This document shows, in pieces, positions 1 through 6,800 of a stretch of 19,019 nucleotides of DNA (position 1 is the stretch's first letter; each line of letters opens with the position of its first letter). The translations under genes were made by a program, and so were the position numbers. Origin of the DNA: Apopatocola sp963628785 (GTDB lineage: Bacteria > Bacillota > Clostridia > Oscillospirales > Oscillospiraceae); NCBI GenBank assembly GCA_963628785.1, contig CAVGGQ010000040.1, positions 1-19,019 of the forward strand, read 5' to 3'. The notes under the pieces were generated by a model. The model was not told where the DNA came from. It made no database searches and worked only from the letters and a program-made list of their open reading frames with translations.

Positions 1-40
1 TAAAATATGCTCTTGCCTTGCAATTTTTTATTGTTTGCAG

Positions 41-63
41 GGCCGCTTTCGTGCGGCCTTTTT
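41..63 (+). terminator. Rho-independent terminator of an upstream rightward gene
   Basis: A perfect 6-bp stem (GGCCGC at 41-46, GCGGCC at 53-58) encloses a 6-base loop and is followed by five T residues (59-63). The T-tract lies only on the right, so it ends a plus-strand transcript that begins outside the window. The gene it serves is not visible. Confidence 0.8.
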
Positions 64-110
64 CCTCTATGCTGGTCCGGTACTCACTTTCACACTAAGT
101 TCAACCTTTC

Positions 111-131
111 TCTAAGGCAACACCGCATAAT
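111..131 (+). repeat. Short motif, copy 1 of 2
   Basis: A 21-base stretch with core GGCAACACCGCATAAT (116-131) matches a stretch at 18960-18980 at 19 of 21 positions, in the same orientation. Both copies are intergenic and each is followed by an extended -10 box, 34 bases later here. It might be the end of a miniature mobile element or a regulator site. With two copies in 19 kb, a chance match is possible. Confidence 0.4.
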
Positions 132-160
132 TTTGTCTGCGGAGCTTTTCCAAATTATGC
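125..160. repeat. 9-bp inverted repeat
   Basis: GCATAATTT (125-133) and AAATTATGC (152-160) are perfect reverse complements separated by 18 bases. The left arm overlaps the end of the motif repeated at the right edge. The arms could form a hairpin in RNA or a split binding site. There is no T-tract afterwards, so it is not a terminator. Confidence 0.45.
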
Positions 161-165
161 TTTGC

Positions 166-174
166 TGCTATAAT
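166..174 (+). promoter_or_regulatory. Extended -10 promoter element (TGCTATAAT)
   Basis: TG-N-TATAAT matches the extended -10 consensus. The -35 region around 146-151 is poor, which extended -10 promoters can tolerate. Transcription would run right through the non-coding region towards the lipoprotein gene at 581, giving either a long leader or a small RNA. No coding sequence follows directly. Confidence 0.4.
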
Positions 175-177
175 ACA

Positions 178-205
178 ATTATACCGCAGTCTTGACGCAA
201 GACAA
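178..205 (-). promoter_or_regulatory. Possible leftward promoter opposing the extended -10 box
   Basis: On the minus strand a TTGTCT-like -35 (200-205) lies 16 bases from a perfect TATAAT (178-183). It overlaps the 6-3-6 inverted repeat at 189-203 (GTCTTG, ACG, CAAGAC). No minus-strand gene is visible between here and the left edge, so its target is unknown and it may be fortuitous. Confidence 0.3.
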
Positions 206-343
206 TAACAGAAATTCTCCGAATATGTCGGAAATCCGCTAAGGTTTTCTGCGAAGTTCCAACGATGATCTATGACATGCGAATACGGAAAATCAGCGAC
301 ACTTCTGTCGATTTTTCGATACATTCTCGGCTGCACAGCACAA

Positions 344-357
344 TGTGCTCGAGCACA
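344..357. repeat. 14-bp perfect palindrome
   Basis: TGTGCTCGAGCACA is its own reverse complement. A 5-1-5 inverted repeat (GCACA, A, TGTGC) overlaps its left half. A perfect symmetric site in a non-coding region could be an operator for a dimeric regulator. It lies about 160 bases upstream of the -35 box at 514, too far for simple promoter blocking. Confidence 0.35.
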
Positions 358-513
358 GTAATAAAATATCACCAGTTTTCGCAGATGTCAACAAAGAGAA
401 ACAGCATAGATAACGTTTTCGTTTATCTCAACAATCCGCTGTGTGTGCTTCTGTGAGTTTTACCGAAAGATATGCCGGCACGCGCAAATTGTCGAAAATG
501 CGTCTGTGAAAAA

Positions 514-542
514 TTGACACACGTGCGTAAAAACAGTATAAT
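514..542 (+). promoter_or_regulatory. Consensus sigma-A-type promoter of the lipoprotein-ruvX-amidohydrolase operon
   Basis: TTGACA (514-519) and TATAAT (537-542) are both perfect consensus hexamers with the ideal 17-base spacer. Transcription should start near 549, leaving a leader of about 30 bases before the ATG at 581. The Shine-Dalgarno-like GGAAGGA (567-573) sits 7 bases before that ATG. The consensus match predicts strong, largely constitutive transcription unless a repressor acts. Confidence 0.85.
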
Positions 543-580
543 ACAATACTTGTAAAGAATAGGATCGGAAGGACAACCGA

Positions 581-1999
581 ATGAAAATAAAGACTATTCG
601 TATTCTCTCCTGCGCGGCGGCTCTGACGGCGGCTTTCGTTCTGCATGGCTGCGCGTATCGGGCAACGGACACGGATCCCGCCGAAACGCCTGCCCAGGAA
701 GACACGGCCGTTCCGGAGTTTACGGTGGAGTTTCGGCTCGGCGATACTGTGCTCTCCGATGTGACCGTACCTTACGGCTCGGAGATGCCGGAAACGCCCG
801 AACTGCCGGACGGATATATTTTGATCGAATGGACCGCCGAAGACGGCAGCGAAGTTTGGCAGCCCATCACAGCCGATACTGTGTACACCGCGCTGGCGCG
901 GCCGGAGGTCGATACGGACAGCGTATTCCTCTTCACGGATGATAACGGACTGGTGCGCCCGGAGAGCGCTTTGACTTTCGCAGAATGTGCGGTCGCCATC
1001 CGCTCACTCGTTCCCGAAAATGCTCTCCCCACGGACACTCTTTCCAAGCTCGACGCATCCCCGGACACGGAACTCACACGCAAGGAGCTCCTCGAAGTTC
1101 TGCAGACTCTGTTTGCGCCCGAAGCGGCGGAAAAAGTATTTCTTGCTCTGCCCGAAACGGACGCAGAGAGCGCCACCCGCGCGGAGTTTGCCTACTGCGC
1201 GGAAGCGCTGCTCGGCGGAGCGGACGATACGGATGTATACTTCCCGGATGTCTCACCGAACCACTGGGCGTATAAAGAGCTCGCCGCGGCAGTCGGCAGC
1301 GGCACTCTTACGGCAAAAGAACTGCAGGAGTCCCTCTGTGACGGCTTCCTCTGGATCGACGGGTATCTCTACCGTCTCGATGAGGACGGCTATTTCCTCA
1401 CTGACACTGAATACGACGGATTATATTTCGACAAAAACGGCCGCTATACGAGCGGCAATGCCGATCTTGATGCCTATGTGGCGCAGACCATCGAGGAACT
1501 TTGGGACGGCGAACTCACGCGGCTCGAAAACCTCAAGATCCTCTATGACCATGTGAAGAACAACTTCAAGTACCTCAAGCGCAATTACTATGATTCCGGT
1601 GAGACCGGCTGGGACATCAACGAGGCGCTTACGATTTTCGAGACGGGAAAAGGCAACTGCTACTGCTATGCCGGTGCGTTCTGCTATCTCGCACGCGGTA
1701 TCGGGTACAACGCCCGGACATGGAGCGGCTCATTGGGCACGGAAAATCAGCCGCACGCCTGGACGGAGATCACGATTGACAATCAGATCTATATCTGCGA
1801 CCCGGAGATCGAGATGAACTACTGGCTGCTGGAAAACTACACGGACAACTTCATGATGAAAGTCGAGCAATCTGCCGGCTGGAACTATCAGGCCGAGGGC
1901 CGCGAGATGCCGGACTACAATAAGGTATTTGACGAAACGACCGAAGAGTCGACAGAAGAAACGACCGACACAACGACGGAAACGGAGAGTGAAGCATGA
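581..1999 (+). CDS. Secreted lipoprotein with cell-wall-binding-like repeats and a transglutaminase-like domain
   Basis: This 472-residue protein starts with a lipoprotein signal: basic N-terminus, hydrophobic stretch and lipobox LHGC with Cys24. It should be anchored to the outer face of the membrane. Residues about 45-108 resemble an InlB/Flg_new-type beta repeat. Residues about 113-245 resemble degenerate SLH domains (YFPDVSPNHWAYKEL). Aromatic/Gly-rich repeats from residue 254 (FLWIDGYLYRLDEDGYFL) look like cell-wall-binding repeats. The C-terminal half is a transglutaminase-like fold with a probable Cys360 (GKGNC), His392 (PHAW) and Asp407 (CDPE) triad. Such domains act as cysteine peptidases, crosslinkers or peptidoglycan-associated enzymes, and the substrate here is unknown. 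The last 20 residues are a Thr/Glu-rich tail. The start is fixed by the SD at 567-573 and by the signal sequence. It is the first gene of the operon, and its stop overlaps the ruvX start. Confidence 0.85.
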   Translation: MKIKTIRILSCAAALTAAFVLHGCAYRATDTDPAETPAQEDTAVPEFTVEFRLGDTVLSDVTVPYGSEMPETPELPDGYILIEWTAEDGSEVWQPITADTVYTALARPEVDTDSVFLFTDDNGLVRPESALTFAECAVAIRSLVPENALPTDTLSKLDASPDTELTRKELLEVLQTLFAPEAAEKVFLALPETDAESATRAEFAYCAEALLGGADDTDVYFPDVSPNHWAYKELAAAVGSGTLTAKELQESLCDGFLWIDGYLYRLDEDGYFLTDTEYDGLYFDKNGRYTSGNADLDAYVAQTIEELWDGELTRLENLKILYDHVKNNFKYLKRNYYDSGETGWDINEALTIFETGKGNCYCYAGAFCYLARGIGYNARTWSGSLGTENQPHAWTEITIDNQIYICDPEIEMNYWLLENYTDNFMMKVEQSAGWNYQAEGREMPDYNKVFDETTEESTEETTDTTTETESEA

Positions 2000-2409
2000 A
2001 ACGAACGATCGCAATCGACTACGGTGATGCGCGCACCGGCGTGGCGGTGTCGGATCTGACCGGCACGATGGCGGGGGAGGCACTCACCATACAGGAATGG
2101 AACGCCGAGAAGCTCGCGCAGCGGCTGGCGTTTTTCGCCAAAGAACGCGATGCGGAGTGCTTCGTGCTTGGGCTCCCCAAAAATATGGACGGCTCCGAGG
2201 GACCGCGCGCCGAGAAGGCGCGGCAGTTCGCGGCGATGCTCGAGGAAGCCTCGGGCCTTCCGGTCGTATTCTGGGACGAGCGGCGCAGTACCATCGAAGC
2301 GCACGCCATTCTCCACGCCGCCGGGAAAAAAGAAAAAAAGCACCGCGCCAATGTAGACGCGGTGGCGGCGACGCTTCTGCTGGAGAGCTATCTCGGAAGC
2401 GCGCGATGA
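1996..2409 (+). CDS. ruvX: Putative pre-16S rRNA nuclease / Holliday junction resolvase-like YqgF
   Basis: The 137-residue protein has the RNase H-like YqgF fold and normal family length. The N-terminal strand carries Asp8 (AIDYGDARTGVAVSD), the middle holds the GLPKNMDGSEG motif with a conserved Glu, and WDERRST is followed by the C-terminal VDAVAATLLLESYL helix with the last acidic residue. E. coli YqgF processes the 5' end of 16S rRNA, and the family was first annotated as a Holliday junction resolvase. It is a cytoplasmic protein. GGAGAG (1984-1989) precedes its ATG by 6 bases, inside the upstream gene, and the 4-base ATGA overlap suggests translational coupling. Pairing with a transglutaminase-like lipoprotein is not the usual ruvX neighbourhood as I know it. 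Confidence 0.93.
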   Translation: MKRTIAIDYGDARTGVAVSDLTGTMAGEALTIQEWNAEKLAQRLAFFAKERDAECFVLGLPKNMDGSEGPRAEKARQFAAMLEEASGLPVVFWDERRSTIEAHAILHAAGKKEKKHRANVDAVAATLLLESYLGSAR

Positions 2410-3281
2410 CGGAGGAGACGGCAAAAACGATGGTCGACTGCCACATTCATATGGTGCTTGACGGCGTTTATTGGAAAGATGCCATTGCGCGGCACAAAGA
2501 CGCCCCGCAGGAGACACTGATTCGATCGGGGCTTTCTCACTACCGCTCTCTCGGCTGCACTTATCTGCGCGACGGCGGCGACCGCTGGGGCGTGTGTACG
2601 CTGTCATCGCAAATTGCCCCCGAGTACGGCATCCGCTACCGCACCCCCGCCTTTCCCATATGCAAAGCCGGTCACTACGGCACATTCATCGGCCGGAGCT
2701 TCGATACACCGGACGAATACCGCGCCCTTCTGCGCGAAGCCAAAGAGCAGGGCGCGCACTTCATAAAGCTCATGATCTCCGGAATTATGGATTTCGATCA
2801 CTTCGGCGTCATCACCGGCGAGCCGCTCCCTACAGAGGAGATCCGCGCCATAATCGACTGTGCTCATGATGCTGGCTTTGCCGTGATGGCGCATGCCAAC
2901 GGCGAGCACGCGGTATCCGCTGCGCTTGATGCTTCGGTCGATTCCGTGGAGCACGGTGCTTATCTCTCCGACGAAACTCTCGCTCGCTTGGGGGAGAGCC
3001 GTGCGGTATGGGTGCCTACTCTCGCCGCCGTCGGAAACATCATCGGCTGCGGCCGTTACAATGACGAGGCTCTCCGCGAGATCCTCGCCTCGCAGCTGCG
3101 CGCCGTAAAAAAAGCCGCCGACCTCGGTGCAAACATAGCCTGCGGCAGCGACGCTGGCGCCTACCTCGTCCCCCACGGTGAAGGCGGCCTGAACGAAATG
3201 ACCTACCTCTGCCAAGCCCTGGGTCAAGACGCCGACCGCATCATTCAAGCCGGAAACGAGCGGATCGCCGCTTTATTTTAA
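2406..3281 (+). CDS. Metal-dependent amidohydrolase (TIM barrel)
   Basis: This 291-residue cytoplasmic enzyme belongs to the amidohydrolase superfamily. Probable metal ligands are His13 and His15 (VDCHIH), Lys121 (FIKLMISG, likely carboxylated), His163 (AHANG), His183 (VEHGAY) and Asp249 (GSDAGA). This pattern resembles the binuclear imidazolonepropionase/prolidase-like branch, which hydrolyses cyclic amides, amides or dipeptides. The substrate cannot be read from sequence. The N-terminal beta-sandwich common in the family is missing, since the barrel starts almost at once. The chosen ATG overlaps the ruvX stop (ATGA). An alternative ATG at 2430, preceded by GGAGGAG (2411-2417), would drop eight residues. 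The open frame extends upstream through ruvX, but that part is not coding for this protein. It is the last gene of the operon, ending before the hairpin at 3306. Confidence 0.88.
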   Translation: MTEETAKTMVDCHIHMVLDGVYWKDAIARHKDAPQETLIRSGLSHYRSLGCTYLRDGGDRWGVCTLSSQIAPEYGIRYRTPAFPICKAGHYGTFIGRSFDTPDEYRALLREAKEQGAHFIKLMISGIMDFDHFGVITGEPLPTEEIRAIIDCAHDAGFAVMAHANGEHAVSAALDASVDSVEHGAYLSDETLARLGESRAVWVPTLAAVGNIIGCGRYNDEALREILASQLRAVKKAADLGANIACGSDAGAYLVPHGEGGLNEMTYLCQALGQDADRIIQAGNERIAALF

Positions 3282-3305
3282 TATCGTGTACCCAATAAAT
3301 ATTTC

Positions 3306-3332
3306 GGGAGCCGTGCGTTCTGCATGGCTCCC
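3306..3332. terminator. Hairpin terminator between convergent operons
   Basis: An 11-bp stem with one G-U pair (3306-3316 with 3322-3332) closes a 5-base loop. It lies 24 bases after the amidohydrolase stop and 5 bases after the phosphodiesterase stop on the other strand. An AAATTTTA-like tract follows on the right and an A/T-rich stretch (AAATATTT) follows on the minus-strand side. It probably terminates both converging operons, though neither T-tract is perfect. Confidence 0.7.
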
Positions 3333-3337
3333 AAATT

Positions 3338-3886
3338 TTACTTTGAAACGGTTTCCCGCCGCCAAATCTCGGCAGTCTCGACATCTTTCCAGGTGAATAT
3401 GCCGTTCTCGAAGAGAAGATAGCTGTGACGGCTTCCTTCTTTCGGGATGGATACCGAACCCGGGTTAACATAATAAATGTCGTTCTTCTTTTCAAACAAC
3501 GGCACATGAGTGTGGCCGAAGAGAAGAATGTCGGCGGCGGAGAGGGCTTTGGCGGCTTCATCGCGGTGGTGCCCGTGCGTGAGATAGAGCGTGTAGCCGT
3601 CTGCAAACGCGGCGGCAAATTCCGCAAGAACGGGGAAGTGGAGCACCATCTGATCCACTTCGCCGTCACAGTTCCCGCGGATGCACAGCGGCGCACTCTC
3701 GAGCGCATTGAGCATAGCGGCGCACTTTTTCGTGTCATACTCACGCGGCAGGTCGTTGCGCGGCCCGTGGTAGAGAATGTCCCCGAGCAGCAAGAACTTT
3801 TCCGGTTCCTCCTCAGCAAGGCGTTGCAGCAGCAGGTTTACATAATACGAAGACCCGTGTAGATCGGATGCGATCATCAGCTTCAT
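3338..3886 (-). CDS. yfcE: YfcE/MJ0936-family metallophosphoesterase
   Basis: This is a 182-residue calcineurin-like phosphodiesterase of the usual size for the YfcE group. Metal-site motifs are in order: Asp8 and His10 (ASDLHGS), Asp36 (LLGDILYHGPRN), Asn72 (RGNCDGEVD), His104 (LTHGHH), and His125/His127 (FGHTHVP), followed by the NPGSVSIP segment. E. coli YfcE hydrolyses artificial phosphodiesters in vitro and its natural substrate is unclear. The ATG at 3886 is chosen because AAAGGAG lies just upstream and MKLMIASD begins the fold directly. A TTG eight codons earlier is unlikely. The Shine-Dalgarno overlaps the polC stop codon, so the gene is very likely co-transcribed with polC as the last gene of the leftward operon. 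Confidence 0.9.
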   Translation of the reverse strand: MKLMIASDLHGSSYYVNLLLQRLAEEEPEKFLLLGDILYHGPRNDLPREYDTKKCAAMLNALESAPLCIRGNCDGEVDQMVLHFPVLAEFAAAFADGYTLYLTHGHHRDEAAKALSAADILLFGHTHVPLFEKKNDIYYVNPGSVSIPKEGSRHSYLLFENGIFTWKDVETAEIWRRETVSK

Positions 3887-3899
3887 GGAAATCTCTCCT

Positions 3900-6800
3900 T
3901 TAGATATCAAACAGGCTTACCTGCCGCGTTTCCGGCAAATCGCCGAGCGCGCCGAGCTTGCGGAGCATATCCAGGTGGGTGGAGCTCACCTTCGGGCAGG
4001 CGTCGGAAATGTCATCGATGGATACGAATTTCTGTCCCGAATCCTGTGCGCGTTTGAGATCCTCTGCGGCTGTGCCGCCGAGACCGGAAATGGCGACGAA
4101 CGGCGGACGCAGCATACCGTCCTCGATGAGGAACTTGTAGGAATCGGATTTGTAAATATCGATGGGGGCGAAGCGGAAGCCACGCAGGTAGAACTCGTAC
4201 ACGGCTTCGAGCGTCGTGAGCAGGTCATCCTCTTTGGCCGTGCTGTTCTGGTTGCTGCGGATGGCGCGGATCTTCTCACGGCATTTGTCGATGCCGAAAA
4301 GCATGCTCTCGGCGTCGAAGCCGTCCTTCTGGCTGCGGCGATAGAAGTACGCGCTGTAGTAGGCGAGAGGCTCGTGCACTTTGAACCACGCGATGCGGAA
4401 CGCCATCATGACATACGCCACGGCGTGCGCTTTGGGGAAGAGGTACTGGATTTTGCGGCACGATTCGACCCACCATTCCGGTACGCCGAGCTTCTGCATT
4501 TCATCTTCGATGCCATCCGGCCACGATTTGCCCTTGTGGATGGCACCTTTACGGACAGCCTCCATGAATTTAAAAGCGCGCTTCGGCTCCATGCCCATGT
4601 CGATGAGATAGAGCATAATGTCGTCGCGGCAGCCGACGCATTTGTCGGTCGGCGCGATGCCGTTAACGACGATGTCGTGGATGTTGCCGGCCCACACATC
4701 GGTGCCGTGCGAGAAGCCCGACAGACGGATGAGCGTGGCAAATTCGTGCGGCTGCGTATCGACAAGCATCTGCCGCGTGAATGTTGTGCCGAATTCCGGC
4801 ACGCCGATGGTGCCGGTGTGGCCTACAATGGGGTCACCGTCCGCAATGCCGAGCGGCTCGGGGGAGGTGAAGATACGCATGGTCTCCGGGTCGTCAAGCG
4901 GTATTTCGCGGGCGTTGACGCCGGTGGCATCTTCGAGCATACGGATCATTGTCGGGTCATCGTGACCCAGCTCGTCGAGCTTGAGGAGGTTCGCTTCCAT
5001 GCTGTGATATTCAAAGTGGGTGGTGATGATGCCGCCGGAGGCGTCGTCCGCCGGGTGCTGGACAGGGCAGAAGTCCGTGACATCCTTATCCTGCGGGATG
5101 ATAACGAGGCCGCCGGGGTGTTGGCCGGTTGTGCGTTTTACGCCGACGCAGCCTGTGGCGAGGCGATTCTCCTCGGCCTTGGGAACTTTCAGTCCCTTTT
5201 CCTCGAGGTACTTTTTCACATAGCCGTACGCGGTCTTCTCGGCAAGCGTGCCGATGGTTCCGGCGCGGAACACGTGATCGCGTCCGAAAAGTTCTTCGGT
5301 GTATTTGTGGGCGTTCGCCTGATATTCGCCGGAGAAGTTTAGATCGATATCGGGCACCTTGTCGCCGCCGAAGCCGAGGAAGGTTTCGAACGGGATATCG
5401 AAGCCGTCTTTTACGAGCTTTGTGCCGCATTTCGGGCACATACGATCCGGCATATCGGCGCCGCAGCCGTACTTTTCGCCGGTCGGCGTGAGCACATTTT
5501 CAAAGTCGACAAATTTGCATTTCGGGCAGCGGTAGTGCGGCGGCAGGGAGTTGACCTCCGTGATGCCGGACATATAGGCAACCATGGAAGAACCGACGCT
5601 GCCTCGGCTGCCGACCAGATAGCCGTGCTCCAGTGAGTTCTGCACGAGCTTCTGTGCAGACATGTAAATGACTTCGTAATGACGGCCGAGAATGGCATCA
5701 AGCTCTTCTTTGATGCGGTTCGTCACAAGCTCCGGCGGGTTTTCACCGTACAGCTCGTGCGTCTTGTCCCAGACCATGCGCTCGAGGTCTTCCGCAGCGT
5801 GGGGAATGGACGGCGGGAACAGGTCTTTTGGGAGCAGCTCAAAGCTCTCAATGGAATCGGCGATGGCATTCGGCGCGGTGATGACAACATCGCGGCAGTC
5901 TTCCTCGCCGAGATAGGCAAACTCGCGGAGCATTTCGTCCGTGGTTTTGAAGTAGATTGGCAGATCCTTGTCGGCGTCGGCAAACTTACGCGAAGCGAGC
6001 AGAATGTGACGGTAAATTTCGTCCTCCGGGTCCAGAAAGTGGACATCACCGGTCGCGGCTACGGGCTTTCCATTCCGGCGGCCGAGCGCCAGAACGCGGC
6101 GGTTCAGCTCGCGCAGATCCTCATCGTCACGTGCCTTGCCGTCGGCAATGAGGAAGCGGTTGTTGCAAAGAGGCATGATCTCAAAATAATCATAGAACGC
6201 CCCGAGACGGTCGAGCTCCGCATCCGAACGGTTGCGAAGCACGGCATCAAATATTTCGCCCGCCTCGCACGCCGAGCCAACGAGGATGCCCTCGCGGTAT
6301 TGTAAAAGCAGGCTCTTGGGAATGATGGGGCTCTTCTTGAAATGCTCCAGATGCGATTTGGAGATGAGCTCATACAGATTCTTGAGTCCAACCTTGTTCT
6401 GCACAAGCAGCGAGATGTGCCGCGGGCGGCGGGAATCGTCGCGACGCAGTTCCGATACAAGCGGTCCGATGTTGGCGAGCTTTACGGCACCCTTTTCCGC
6501 AAGACGCGGACGGAGCGTCGTGTAAATGCGGGCACAAACGGCGGCATCATCGCTCGCGCGGTGATGGTTGAAGTCGGGCAGCCCGAGCGCGTGGGAAACG
6601 ATGTCGAGCTTATATTTTTTGATGTCCTTCAAAAGGGCCTGCGAGATAGGCAACGTATCGATGTATACGGGGGCAAATTCAAGTCCGCTGCGCTTTGCGG
6701 CGGCCGTGATAAATCCGATATCGAACGCGGCGTTGTGGGCCACGAGCGGACGATCTCCGACAAATTCGAGAAACGTCTTCACGGCTTCCGCTTCACTTGG

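Larger units (their letters stand above)
64..513. other. Non-coding intergenic region with promoter-like elements and palindromes
   Basis: No convincing gene lies in this 450-base stretch. The short open frames in it lack Shine-Dalgarno sites and resemble no protein I know. Visible elements are a motif shared with the right edge (111-131), a 9-bp inverted repeat (125-133 and 152-160), an extended -10 box (166-174), a weaker opposing promoter (178-205), a 6-3-6 inverted repeat (189-203) and a 14-bp palindrome (344-357). It is more AT-rich than the flanking genes. It could hold a small RNA or a decayed mobile fragment, but neither is shown. Confidence 0.5.

Noticed and set aside
7..456. Short open frames in the left non-coding region (7-195, 112-372, 265-456)
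   Set aside because: They lack Shine-Dalgarno sites and family motifs, and they overlap each other on both strands.
2097..2405. Upstream extension of the amidohydrolase frame
   Set aside because: The extension is Arg/Ala-rich, overlaps ruvX in another frame and resembles no protein. The fold begins at the VDCHIH motif.
1915..2685. Minus-strand open frame of 256 codons
   Set aside because: It runs opposite the lipoprotein tail, ruvX and the amidohydrolase start, is very Arg-rich and has no known fold.
3885..5342. Plus-strand open frame of 485 codons
   Set aside because: It is antisense to the polymerase core of polC and has no convincing ribosome site or recognisable domain.
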